The position numbers and the translations under genes are program-made. From Pseudoips prasinana (taxonomy: Eukaryota; Arthropoda; Insecta; Lepidoptera; Nolidae): a stretch of 64,000 bases of DNA. Position 1 is the first letter of the stretch. Each line of letters opens with the position of its first letter. Positions 1 through 12,100 of the stretch are shown in pieces. The stretch is from positions 31,396,893 through 31,460,892 of the forward strand of contig OX621251.1 in NCBI GenBank assembly GCA_951640165.1, in the 5' to 3' direction. The notes beneath the pieces were generated by a model. It was not told where the DNA came from. It searched no databases and saw nothing but the letters and a program-made list of their open reading frames with translations.

Positions 1-468
1 ATTAATCACACTAAAAGACCGAAGCAGATTTTTGATAAGTGCATGCAATAATGTCATATCCTACAAAATATCCAAAGCAAGAGCGAGATAGCTATGCGGT
101 GACGTCACGGGGTACTCAGACACAGTAAGTGCGAGCGAGCGAGCCAACGAACTGGTTGCCTCGCGCGTTTTAACTAGGAAACTTGTATGAAGCAAAAAAT
201 TAAATCATACTTCCTCCATTTGTGCTCCGTACCCATTTCGATATACCCCACATACTTGCTACTATGGCCAAGCAAAAATAACACTAATAAACTAAGAAGG
301 CAAAGCTCACATCAAGAAAACTCTCGTCACTTAAGAGTTTCCATGTGATCTTCGAGGTCTACTTAATTTAGTCAAGTTATTCTTGGTTTTACAAAGTAAC
401 TCTACATTTATAAGATTAGCAGTCATTTCTCCAAATTCAACACAGCAATATCCTGATGACATCTATAA
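1..468. other. AT-rich non-coding DNA, no gene seen
   Basis: No open frame with recognisable motifs and no clear repeat termini. A short CG-rich patch with GCGA repeats lies near 130-170. Confidence 0.5.
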
Positions 469-644
469 TCATAGTAATAGTATAAAGGCGAAGTTTGTGA
501 GTGTGTATGTTTGTTACTTCTTCACGTCTAAATGGCTGGAGCGATTTTAATAAAATTTGGTATGGAGATACCTGACATCCTGAATTAACACATAGGTTAT
601 AATTTATAAAGTATAACGCGGGTAAAACCGCGGGGCACAGCTAG
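469..644 (+). mobile_element. Helitron-like non-autonomous element (family H1)
   Basis: It starts with TC and a TATAAAGGCGAA block and ends in GCGGGGCACAGCTAG followed by T. These are the TC...CTRR ends of Helitrons, which insert between A and T. The same ends recur at 869-1050, 29641-29824 and 48997-49121, so this is a dispersed family. It has no coding capacity. Confidence 0.6.
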
Positions 645-818
645 TATTATAAAGGCGAAAGTTGGTGAGTGTGTGATTGTGTATGTTTGTTACTCTTTCA
701 CGCAAAAACTACTGGACGGATTTTGATGAAACTTTGTAGTAATATAGCTTATATATTCGAATAACATATAGGCTATAATTTATAAAGATTAACGAGGGTA
801 AATCCGCATTTCACAGTG
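645..818 (+). mobile_element. Helitron-like H1 copy, decayed 3' end
   Basis: Lies directly downstream of the previous copy and repeats its body (TATTATAAAGGCGAAAG to AACGAGGGTAAATCCGC). The CTAG terminus has been lost. This makes a head-to-tail pair. Confidence 0.5.
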
Positions 819-868
819 ATTCTTGCTTTCTCGTAAGTGAATAGATGTGTTGAATTGGGGCTAGTCAA

Positions 869-1050
869 TCACACTAATATTATAAAGGCGAAAGTTTGTG
901 AGTATTTGACTGTGTATGTGTGTTATTTCTTCACGTCTAAACAGCTGTTGCAATGGTGCAATTTGGTATGGAGTTAGCTTGCACCCTGGATTAACACATA
1001 GGCTATAATTTATAAAGATTAAGGCGGGTAAAACCGCGAGCCACATCTAG
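869..1050 (+). mobile_element. Helitron-like H1 copy
   Basis: Starts TCACACTAATATTATAAAGG and ends CACATCTAG followed by T. It matches the copies at 469 and 29641 throughout. Confidence 0.6.
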
Positions 1051-2860
1051 TAATATGTGAGTACTTCTTCATACAATAGCAACATCTTACAACGCTTGCA
1101 AACTAAAGCCAAGTTCAATAAGCATATTCCATACCCGTATATTTTGATAATATTACAATAAAAAACCCTCCTCGTTTCGTTGAATTTAAAAAGTAAGTTT
1201 TTGATTAATTTTGAACTTTATTTTAATTTTAGACTCAAAACAGGAAAATCATAAATTTATTGTCCGGCGGGGATAGAACCGTCGGGAAAGAAAGCAAGAA
1301 TACGTTAATTAGGCACAAAATTGTCCATAACATAACACTTAGTTAAAATATGTACTAGTATGATGGACCTAATTGGTTGTACCTCAGCATTACGCTACAG
1401 GTTATTGCAGCACTGATTTTCAGCTCCAGGCACATTGCGAGTTATTATCAATATGATATGATCTTTCACAACTGGCAATATATCAATAACTGTTAAACTT
1501 ATGATTTACGAGTTTAGATTTTATTATCATTAACACAAAGTTCAAAATTGCATCAAATAATTTAGGATCTTGTTGAACTTGACTATTCGATCGCAAATTA
1601 AATTTACAGTAGCACCATTCTTATGAACAAAATTAAAAGAACCTACTATACTACATACAACAAACCACATAAATAGTGTGAAATACTAATGGACATCATG
1701 AAACTGTACAAACTATGAACAAAAAGCAATAATATTTATGTTCTACACAAACATTTTTGCTTTCCGTAGATTCGACGCCACGTCAGTGTACACTAGACTT
1801 ACGAAAACCACTCTTATTACCTGCGCAATAAGGACGCTGTCCAGATCAATCTTATCCACTGACGTGCGCCATAGATGGATATATTTGTACGGAAGAATTC
1901 TTCTAGTTTGATGTTCTATAAACTCATTAATAACTGAGTATCATGAGGTCTTTTAGTATTCCACACTTAATTAACCCCTTCATAAGGCAGTAAGCATGTT
2001 TCTAATTGATTGATTTTAATCTATATTACAAGGGAATACAGTTCAAATTTTGATATAACTGGTAACTATATTCTTACTGTCCGGAAAAGGGTTAGGACAC
2101 AGGTGCACATGCTTTTGGATGCAATTCAAACACGAAAATAATAAAATATTGTTAATAGAAATGAAACTTCACAAAATAAGAAAACAACTATGTGGTACTT
2201 CCGCTGTTCATATCTAGCGTCTGAGGCGTAGATCAGAAACCACGCATGCGCATCGTTATTGTATTCTATAGCATTTTATAGTCGTGTACATACGTCGTTC
2301 TCTTTTTCTCCACTTCCGTGGAGTCAGAATATTCCGATAAGTCCTTTCTGTTTCGTCATATCTTTTTTCTCTATCAAATCCTAAATGTTCGCCCTTTAAA
2401 TGTCCGTCATCTTTGAATTCATTCGATATTTGACAAGAAGAATTTATATTCTTATCAAATATCGAATGGTTGCAGTTTTACTATAAAACAATTTTAATTG
2501 TCGTCTCATATTTGGGTAACTATAAAAAAATTTACTAAATAAAAGAAAAATATGTTGGTAGAAGAGGGTAATTCGGAATGAAATCCTAATTGGCTTTTCA
2601 GAATCATTTTTAGATCGAGACAGTTCTTTAATATTGTTTTTAGTTCAAGACTATTATATTACATGATGTTTACTTAATCGTGTTAAAAATGTACTTTTTT
2701 TTTACAAATATGTAAATATTACTTGTTTTTTAATATAATAACATTAGTTTCATAAAAAAATTTCAAAATCAGTGTATCTTTTTATTAATAAAATAAAATA
2801 ACTCGAATAGTTTTTTTTTAATTTCTACTGGAATGTTTGGTTATAAAATCCACTAGCTAT
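1051..2860. other. AT-rich non-coding DNA
   Basis: No conserved exon or complete repeat recognised. This interval is downstream of the last exon seen of the minus-strand TECPR2-like gene and could be its intron. Confidence 0.4.
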
Positions 2861-2867
2861 GGGGTGA

Positions 2868-2887
2868 GGGGGGGGGGGGGGGGGGGG
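2868..2887. repeat. Poly-G homopolymer run (20 G)
   Basis: Uninterrupted G run in AT-rich DNA about 110 bp from an exon edge. Homopolymer length is prone to sequencing error. Confidence 0.9.
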
Positions 2888-2998
2888 AATTATGTCTTCA
2901 CAAATAATCTGAACTCTAGTTCCGTCTGATTCTGAATAACCAATTAGGAATGCTTAGTAGCGGCCCTCAGCGCGGCTGGGGCGTGGCGCGCGACCGAC

Positions 2999-3102
2999 CT
3001 GCGGGCGGCGCGTGCGGCTCGGGCGCGTGCGCCAGGCGCAGCAGCGAGCGCGCGCCCTCCAGCACGAAGATCTCGTCCTTGTGCACCGCCACCGACAGGA
3101 TC
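2999..3102 (-). CDS. Tecpr2: TECPR2-like exon 7 (last exon seen)
   Basis: 104 bp after acceptor CCCCTGTCGGCAG. It encodes [20 protein letters not shown] and [14 protein letters not shown], matching the TECPR2 segment 'VSCTENEIFFLKGDRNIIRI'. The proposed donor is CAG|GTCGGT, weaker than the others. Read-through would meet a stop 11 codons on, so either this donor is used or the edge is misplaced. Very GC-rich. The next exon was not found in 1-2998. Confidence 0.72.
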
Positions 3103-6100
3103 CTGCCGACAGGGGGCACTTACTCAATGCTGTTGCTACCGTCAGCGTAACCGACAACATAGCTTGTTTAAAAACTTGGTAATTCAACAAATATCCTCCA
3201 TCTATGCCATTGAACAAACAGCTCCTTTAGATCTTTTTTTAAATACAACTGCCGCACTATGAAATCTAACCTCAGTGTCGCGGGGTACTTTACAAACATA
3301 TAATACACGGTTACAAATTACATCCAGACTCAGAACAAATATTTATGGGTCACATAAATAGCTGTCCGGCACGGGATTCGAACCCGAGACTCGAAGCGGC
3401 GAGATGACTATCTTAGACACTACCCCACACGTGCATTATATAAATAGTAATACACATGTGGGAGAAATTAAGTAAAAGGATTGTTTACATGCTAGTAACG
3501 CCATCTATAAGCGTTTGGAAAACACTACTCACTGAGTCAGTAGTTCGAGTCGAGGTTGTCTATGAACTGTCGCATGTGACGTTTGACGTCTGTCAGTTTT
3601 CTAAGTGACATTGTAGATTCACATATTTTGCCTCATGATGTTATGATAGGTAGAGATGTTTTTACCTAACCGGGATTGAGCTTGACTATTAGTAACAAAG
3701 TCATCCACATCACTCGCGAGGTCCATGCTGAAGTTTGTTTATTACAGAATCTTGACACTTGTACAAGCTATCGATACTGATTTGATCGACTGTAAAGACG
3801 TTTCTCAATTACTGACAAGTGGAGAGATGTCTGTTCTAATAATAATTCATCATCATTGTATCAGCCGAGAGACGTCCACTGGACGGAGGCCTCCTCCGGG
3901 AGTCTCCGCAGTGGTCGGTTTTGCGTTGTTCGCATCCGGGACTTCCCGCGACCCTTCCAGGATCGTCGGTCCTCCTTGTGGGGGCCCTGCCCGCGCTGCG
4001 TCTTCCTTCTGGTCCCCGGTCGAGAGCCTGTCTGATCCAGCGGCCGTCGGTGCTGGTAGCTGTGTGCCCCGCCCGCTGCCGTGTCGGTTTGGCAAATTCT
4101 TTGGTCTATGTCGGCTGTTTTGTTTCGCCTGCGGATTGCGACGTTTTAGTTCGGTCGCGCAGGGATGCTCTGAGCGTGGCCCTCTCCGTTGCTCTTTCGG
4201 TGACCTTGAGCCTTCTTGTGAGACCGATAGTGAGCGACCACGTGAAAGACTTTAAACTTGAAACACTGCGTTATTTGTGATGAGAGGATGTAACGTAGCT
4301 TCCTTAACTATTCTAATTAATTGCTTCACTATAACCGAGAACCACGAGCGTAGGTTCTGGAAGACAGCTTCAGGTGAAAGCCAAATCGCGCTAAATTGTA
4401 CCATAGTAAGAAGTACAGTTAGAAGTCCGCTTCAATTGTTGATGGGTTGTAATAAAAGTTCTCCTCCAAAATGAATGCCCTTGTACAAAAATATGGTTAG
4501 GTTAACCTCTACGAACTTAGATGTGAAGCAAAATGCAGAATGGACGAGCTAGCTCATGCTGATAAGGTGCGTTATGGCAAGAGCAAAGTTAAAATTCGCC
4601 TATTTAAAATAGGAGACGTTGTTTTTGTCGGAAAGAACCCTAACAATAAACAAATTAAGTTATAAGTTTTCAAATCCTTGTAAGATAATAGAGGTCTATG
4701 ACAACGATAGATACAAGCCAATAGCTGGTGGACGCGTTAAGTACCTACGTATGTTACGAAAAACTTGAATTTGACAGTTGTAGTCAGAAATAACAGTGTA
4801 GTTAATGCCGATGGTTGGGTTAAATTCTAACGTTTAAAATGATTATTAGAGTTCATTGTAAGACACATTTATGTGTTACATTATGAGTAACAAAGCTGGT
4901 TGATTTGAAATAACACACATTTATGTGTTACATTATGAGTAACAAAGCTGGTTGATTTGAAATAAATTGTGTGACAAGGGAAATACCCTACTTAGAGTTC
5001 CTGAAACTTGAGCATTGAAAGCTCCGCGCTTTGTGCTTGTGGCAGTTGAGCATTGAAAGCTCCGCGCTTTGTGCTTGTAACAGTTAAGCATTGAAAGCTT
5101 CGCGCTTTGTGCTTGTAGCGGTTGAGCATTGAAAGCTCCGCGCTTTGTGCTTGTGACGATTGAGTATTGAAAGCTCCACTCTTTGTGCTTATGACGATTG
5201 AGTATTAAAAGCTCCGCGCTTCGTGCTTGTGACAATTGACTATCGCAAGCTTCGTGCTTTTAGTTCGTGACGCTGCATTGCGCACTTACTTATAATGTTC
5301 CAGGGTGGAGAACACCATTTTCGAACTTGTAGCAAGACCTCTAAGGAGTATGTGATAGTCATCGTAGATGCTTTTTCGAAATTTTGTCAATTAATGTGTG
5401 TCAAAGATTTAACATCACGATCTGCTTGCGAGGCACTACGTAGCTTTGTCCACATATTTCGAACCCCGAAACGAATTATCTCTGATCAAGGTACATCTTT
5501 TACTGGTCAAGACTATCAGGATTTATGCCGAGGTTGGGCCATTGAGTTCCACGAGATTGCTAGTGGTGTTAGCCGAGCTAATGGTCAGGTGGAGCGAATG
5601 ATGTCCACTTTGACAAATTGTTTTACAGTGGCCGAAAATTATAAAAATAAATCCTGGAAATCTGTCTTAGGCGAAGTAAAACTCGTTTTGAATTGTACTG
5701 TATGTAAGGGTATAGAGAAAAGCGCCTTACAGTGTAGCTAAAGTGTGTTCCAATGAGCTTTATATGGTGGAACCAGTATCTGGGAGACGGGCTCAATATG
5801 TGTGCCATGAACGACTACGTAAATATCCAGCTAGTTTACCTGAATTATCAGAATGTCTTGATCCTGTAGAACCCATAATTGAATAGTTTTATTTAATTAT
5901 GGAACTAATTGTATTGATTAATTTGGTATTCTAATTTGGTGTAATTAGTCATTTGGATTGCATTACTGTATTGAATCATGATCATTGTTTGAGTTGAAAC
6001 GATAATTACATTGTTTTGTTGAACGTAAACCTGTGTTGATAAAAGACTTATGTTTTGAGCTGATTGATAAAATGCGCGCTGATTGATAAAATGTTTTATT

Positions 6101-9100
6101 TAAACTGGCAGCTACTACGCTTTATTGAAGGGTGGATTGAAAGCCTTATCGCTTTGTCCTGATGTCCTGCTGAAAGCCATCACGCTTTGCAGTAAGGTTG
6201 GGCTCATCTCTCGTGACCCAAGGTTGATGCTGAAAGCTGCAACGTTTTGCAGTAAGGTTGGGCTCATCTGTCGTGACCCAAGGTTGATGCTGAAAGCTGC
6301 AACGTTTTGCAGCGTGTTTTAAGTGCTGCCTCTGAGCAATGCTGAAAGCTGTAACGCTTTGACGAGTAATTGAACATTTTCTGAAAGTTTCAACGCTTTG
6401 CTGTGTATTGCAGTTTATGATGAAAGCTTCAACGCTTTGCTGTGGGTTGCAGTTTATGCTGAAAGCTTCAACGCTTTGCTGTGTATTGCAGTTTATGTTG
6501 AAATCTTTAACGCTTTGCTGCGTGTTGCAGTTTATGCTGAGAGCTTCAACGCTTTGCTGTGTGTTGCAGTTTACGCTGAAAGCTTCAACGCTTTGCTATG
6601 TGTTGCAGTTTATGTTGAAAGCTGCAACGCTTTGCTGTGAGATGCAGTTTATGCTGAAAGCTTCAACGCTTTGCTATGCGTTGCATTTTATGCTGAAAGT
6701 TTCAACGCTTTGCGTTTTGTGTGAGAGGTACGCCCTCTAACTATTGATGAAAGCTTTAACGCTTTGTGGTAAATGCTGAAAGCCTTTACGCTTTGCTTTG
6801 TGTAACATTGAAAGCTGCTTGTAACGCTTTGTGTCCTTGCCAAACTGAAGAGCTGTAATTCATGTTGATTATGTCAGCGAGTAACAACGCGAGAGCGCGT
6901 TGATTGTCAGAATGGCCGTGTGGGAGAAATTAAGTAAAAGGATTGTTTACGTGCTAGTAACGCCATCTATAAGCGTTTGGAAAACACTACTCACTGAGTC
7001 AGTAGTTCGAGTCGAGGTTGTCTATGAACTGTCGCATGTGACGTTTGACGTCTGTCAGTTGTCTAAGTGACATTAGTGTGTTAGCGACACGACACAATTG
7101 GCTTCCGGAGCTCGACCGCGCCGAGTGTGCGCACTGATTCTTTTAACCACGTGCATGATGGCGGACACCGACGATGTTTCGGAGTTAAATCCGTCAGAAT
7201 CTCCGACATACATCAGAACGTTCGGGCAATCCTGATAAGGAGCTGGTACCTACTCAGGCGGATAGTGACTAGATTAAGACGAAAAATACCAGCCAAGTAC
7301 TTTGTGACAGTCAGTTTACTTTTCTTTTATAAATACATACTTATATAGATAATTGCACCCAAATCCTTTGTCAACTATTGTATGCCAGGATTACATTATA
7401 AAGATATAATACATAAATTAATTCAGAATAAACACAGTGCCAAATCATGTATAACTCTTATTGTAGGAAATTGTAAAAACTTAAAGAAAAAAGACATTAC
7501 AGATAGTTTCACTGAGATGTTAGAATTAGACTGTAATAAGATAATATTGTGTGCCTTCCCCTATGTATCCAATGTGCCTGATAGTACAAATAATTATATC
7601 CACAAGCTAAATATGCACCTACAGTTTTTGGTTAGCCATTATAGTGATAAATTTATATTTTTGGACACAAATAGTTTTATAGATTCTTGTAGGGTAACCA
7701 TGAGTACAGTTACTGTTTCAAGAAAATTTTTGAACATACTTGCAAGTTTAGTAGCGGCACATATTAACTCAGTCATAAGTAGTATGATGAAGTCACTTTT
7801 TATACCATCTTTTAGTAATGTTATTAAAATCAATTTAGTTAGTAGTTTAAACATGTAAGCATGACAATAGAGAAGTGTGATAACTTTCTAATTCTATCAC
7901 ATCAAAATATAAACCGCTTCTCTGGCAAAATTCTAGACATAGAACTTTTTAATGAAAAATATGAAATAGATATCCTTTGTTTTACAGAAACATGGCTGAA
8001 GGCACACAAGATGGCTTTTAGTGTCTGTGGCTATAGGGTCGCCAGCTTTTATAATAGGGTTTCGGCAGAGGGTGGTGGAGTACTGATACTACTTCGAGAC
8101 CAAATTAAATTTAAAGAACGTAAAGATATATGCCAACTATCTATTGAGCGTGTGTGTGAGGTGGCATGTGTAGAGACGCAGTTTTATTGTATAATATGTG
8201 TGTATAGACCACCAGCATCCGATTTAAAGCTTTTTACAGCAACAATAGAAGACATTCTTAGGAAAATTAAAAGTAAAAAAAAAATCCTTGTATGTGGTGA
8301 TTTTAATATGAACATTTTAGCAAATTCACCTGAAATAAACATATTTCTATCTGTATTTCGGTCCTTTAACCTTAAATGCTTGTTCTCTGAGGCCACGAGA
8401 GTCACACCCACATCTGCTACTTGCATTGATAACATAATTACCAACTTTGATGTCTCTGAGAAGTGTTTGGTGGCTGGTGTTCGCTCTGACCATAAATGCC
8501 AAATAGTAAAGATAAAAAATGAGATAAATATAAATAAACAAAAAAATTGTTTTAGACCTTTAACAAAATCTAATTTGGGAAAGTTCAGTAACAACCTGGA
8601 GAATAGTTTGTGCCATCTATTGCCAAACAAAAGTAAGCCTAACGATATGTACGCTACATTATTCCACTGTATTTGCAAAGAATTTAATAAAGCTTGTAAA
8701 ATAAAAAACATAACGGTTGACTGTAATAAGATAAAATTTAGTTCTTGGGCAACTCAAGGCATTAGACTGAGTAGAGATTTTTTATATGAGTTGTATGACA
8801 GAAGGTCCTATAACCCTGATGTCAATTTCATTAATTATGTTAGAAATTATTCAAAAAATTTTAAAAAGGTTTGCATTCAAGCTAAATCTTTATATATAAG
8901 AGATAAAATTAAAAAATCTGATAATAAAATAAAATCAGCTTGGCAAATAATTAATACTGAAACTGGTAAAAGTAGATCAAGAGATCAAACATTAGTATTG
9001 AATATTGGTGATGAACTGGTTTCAGACAAGCTTACCATTGCCAATTTTTTAGCTGCTTTTTTTGCAAATATACCCGTGGATATTACTAAGTGTCTCGCAT

Positions 9101-12100
9101 CATCACCAGATGTGGCTGAACTCTTTTTAAATCAAAGCGTAAAACAAACTGTACCTAACTTTAGTTTTAAATCCGTAAAAAGTGATGATATTATAAAAGC
9201 TTTTAAGAGTATTAAAAGGAAAGGCACAGAAGATTTGTGGGGACTGTCTGTTAAAGCAATTGAATCAATCATACTAAACATTGCTACAATTCTTGCAGCC
9301 ATCTTCAATGGCTGTATAAGTGATGGTGTCTTTCCCGATTTAATGAAAATAAGTAAGATAATACCCATTTTCAAGGCAGGTTGTTCAAAAAATGCCACGA
9401 ATTATAGGCCTATCTCAATACTACCAGCTTTAAGTAAAATATTTGAAAAGCTGATGCTCAGCCAAATGTTGTCGCACTTTAACGTGAATGAGATATTGCA
9501 TAACAAGCAGTTCGGGTTTATAAGGGGCCGCTCTACTCAGGATGCAGGTTGCACATTAATTAGGTCAATATTGGAGGCTTGGGAGGGATCACAGGATGCG
9601 CTGGGAGTTTTCTGTGATCTCTCTAAGGCTTTCGATTGCGTTGATCATCGTACGCTCGTTGTTAAACTGAAGTACTATGGAATATCTGGCACATCTCTTG
9701 ATCTTGTGATGTCCTATTTATCGGGGCGACAACAGATGGTTTCGATAGGCGGTGCCACTTCGGCACGTCATCCTGTGAAAATGGGGGTGCCCCAAGGATC
9801 TATATTGGGCCCATTTTTATTTCTAGTTTATATAAATGATCTCCCTTATCTGGTAGAGAAAGTATCAGACATAGTTTTGTTCGCTGATGATACTTCGCTC
9901 ATATTTAAAGTAAATAGAAAGGATAAAGATCTTATTGAGCATAATAAAACACTCAGCTTTATATCAGAATGGTTTTCGGCAAATAATCTCTTGTTAAATG
10001 CAGGGAAAACTAAATGCATCAGGTTCTCATTGCCGAATGTGACTCAAATTGTACCAACAGTTGCACTTAATGCGAAAATATTAGATCTAGTCCCATCGAC
10101 CGTATTTTTAGGATTGACACTTTATTCAAAATTGCAATGGGGTCCTCAGATTGAAAAGTTAGCAGGTAAATTAAGTTCGGCTTCCTATGCTGTCTGGAAA
10201 ATAAGGCAATTGTCAGATGAACAAACTGCTAGATTAGTGTATTTCGCGTACTTTCATAGCATTATGTCGTATGGCATTCTGCTGTGGGGTTCGGCGGCTG
10301 ACATAGGTACTATTTTTGTATTGCAGAAAAGAGCAGTCAGAGCCATTTATGGTTTAGGCAGTCGCGATTCTTTGCGAAATTTGTTTAAAGAAATAAATAT
10401 ACTTACTGTGCCATCGGAATATATATATCAGAATATAATGTTTGTTAGAAAAAATATTCATAATTATAAAAAGAAAAGTGAACTGCATAATATAAATACT
10501 AGGAATAAAAACAAACTAGCCATGCCAGGCTTTAGAGTAAGCAAAACTAATAAATCATTTTTAGGAAATTGTATTAGGTTTTATAACAAGCTTCCTACTC
10601 AAATTACTGATCTGCCTGACACAAGTTTTAAAACACATATTAAACGTATACTTATGGCTAGGGGTTATTACACCACTAAAGAGTACATCGATGACAAAGA
10701 CGTCTGGCTCTCACTTCCTACCTGCACATTGCTCGCTGGAGATCTTGTAGCCATATAGACATGACTGATCTGCTGTGTTACGTGAACTATCTGTAAATGA
10801 TTGCTATCATATACTTAATTTAAAATTATTGACTCTGTCTCAAAATGAATAATGTTATTGTTTCGAAGTTTTTCTTTTGTATACCTAAATATAATCTAAA
10901 ATAATAAGCATTCAGACAACCGATCGAGCATATATTGTGTTTGCCTACTAAATAATTACTCTAATTGGACCAAATCCCGTGTTCATGCCCGCTTGAGTAT
11001 GTTTCGCCGGACCGTCTCAACTGGGTCGTGTTGAAACCGGTAGTAGATGAACCCACTGAGTTTGTTTCGCTGGGTCTTCTCAGTTGGGGCGCATTGGATC
11101 CGGTGGTAGCATTAAAGCGCGACCGTCGTTATTAACACAAGGTCCGTCATAATAATAATACCTTTAATATAGACAGAACCATTGACAATATGTAGTAAAA
11201 ATATTGGACTTAAACTAGATAATTAAACATAATCTCTTGACAATAACTTGATACGAGCTAGCTAAATATCATTTCTGTAATAAAATAAATTTTATAAATG
11301 TTTTCATACAAGATGTACCTAAATATCTATGTTACTAGAAATAATATCTAATGTATACAACTATATTACTACAAACATGTTCTGACTATTTACAAGCGCT
11401 TTTTTAAAGTCTACGTGAATAAAACCTTTTTTATTTTTATTTTTTTTTTACTCAAAACTAACAAACATGTTCATGCACACAGATATCTGTCCTGGGTGGG
11501 AATCGAACCCACGACCTATTAGAAACTAGCTCTAAACGTCACCTGGAATTATATATATGTCGCAATCGAGTCATCATCGGAACGCAAGCGCCATCTACCG
11601 ACACACCGAGAATAATATATCTGACAGTCAAATCAATTTTCAATAAATAGATGTTCATGGTCTGGATGTAATTTGTGTCCGTCTATTACATGTTTGTAAA
11701 TACCCCGCGACGCAGGGATTAGATTCCGAGAGAGAGCGTTGTCTTTAAAAAAAGTTGGTTATTTGCGTGCTTGCGTTCGTCTCCATTTCAGAAACATATG
11801 TCACTGATCCTACACGTGTCAAAATCTAGTTCAGCTGCGTTTAGAAACACGCATAACCTGTATCATATATCAATAAATTGATCTTAGGTTAAGTTACACA
11901 AAACTATCTGTACAAAGATGGGTGGTGGCAATTACCTTCTGAGATCATCGACTACTGCGACTGCAGTCAGCGAGCGTGGATCCAGTATATACAGCATATG
12001 CTCATTGTGCGACACCAGAAAGTGTTCGCGGAACACGTGCAGCGGTCCCAGGTTGTATTCCCGGTCGGCGTGCGAATGCTTCTGTTGCGACGGGTTTAGA

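Larger units (their letters stand above)
7363..11445 (+). mobile_element. Non-LTR retrotransposon copy 1 (5'-truncated)
   Basis: The left edge is where similarity to the minus-strand copy at 61.5 kb begins (CCTTTGTCAACTATTG). The right edge is an A/T-rich tail after GCGCTTTTTTAAAGTCTACG and TGAATAAAACC. It contains the end of ORF1, an intact ORF2 and a ~690-bp 3' UTR shared with 41530-41880, 51630-51905, 60212-60910 and 62205-62870. It lies in the TECPR2-like intron between exons 7 and 6, opposite to the host gene. Confidence 0.85.

Noticed and set aside
2868..2887. G20 run as a G-quadruplex regulatory element
   Set aside because: A plain homopolymer, likely length-variable or sequencing-affected, with no supporting context.
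2950..3150. Plus-strand 66-codon GC-rich frame as a gene
   Set aside because: It is the complement of TECPR2-like exon 7, which has splice sites and family motifs on the minus strand.
5005..6840. CRISPR-like array (regular repeats with spacers)
   Set aside because: Spacers are themselves repeated and not unique, the host is an insect, and there are no cas genes. These are tandem repeats in a gypsy fossil.
7861..10758. Endonuclease-RT ORF as a domesticated host gene
   Set aside because: It has an attached family 3' UTR, sister copies at 60.2-64 kb, tail-only copies and a 5' truncation, all typical of a mobile element.
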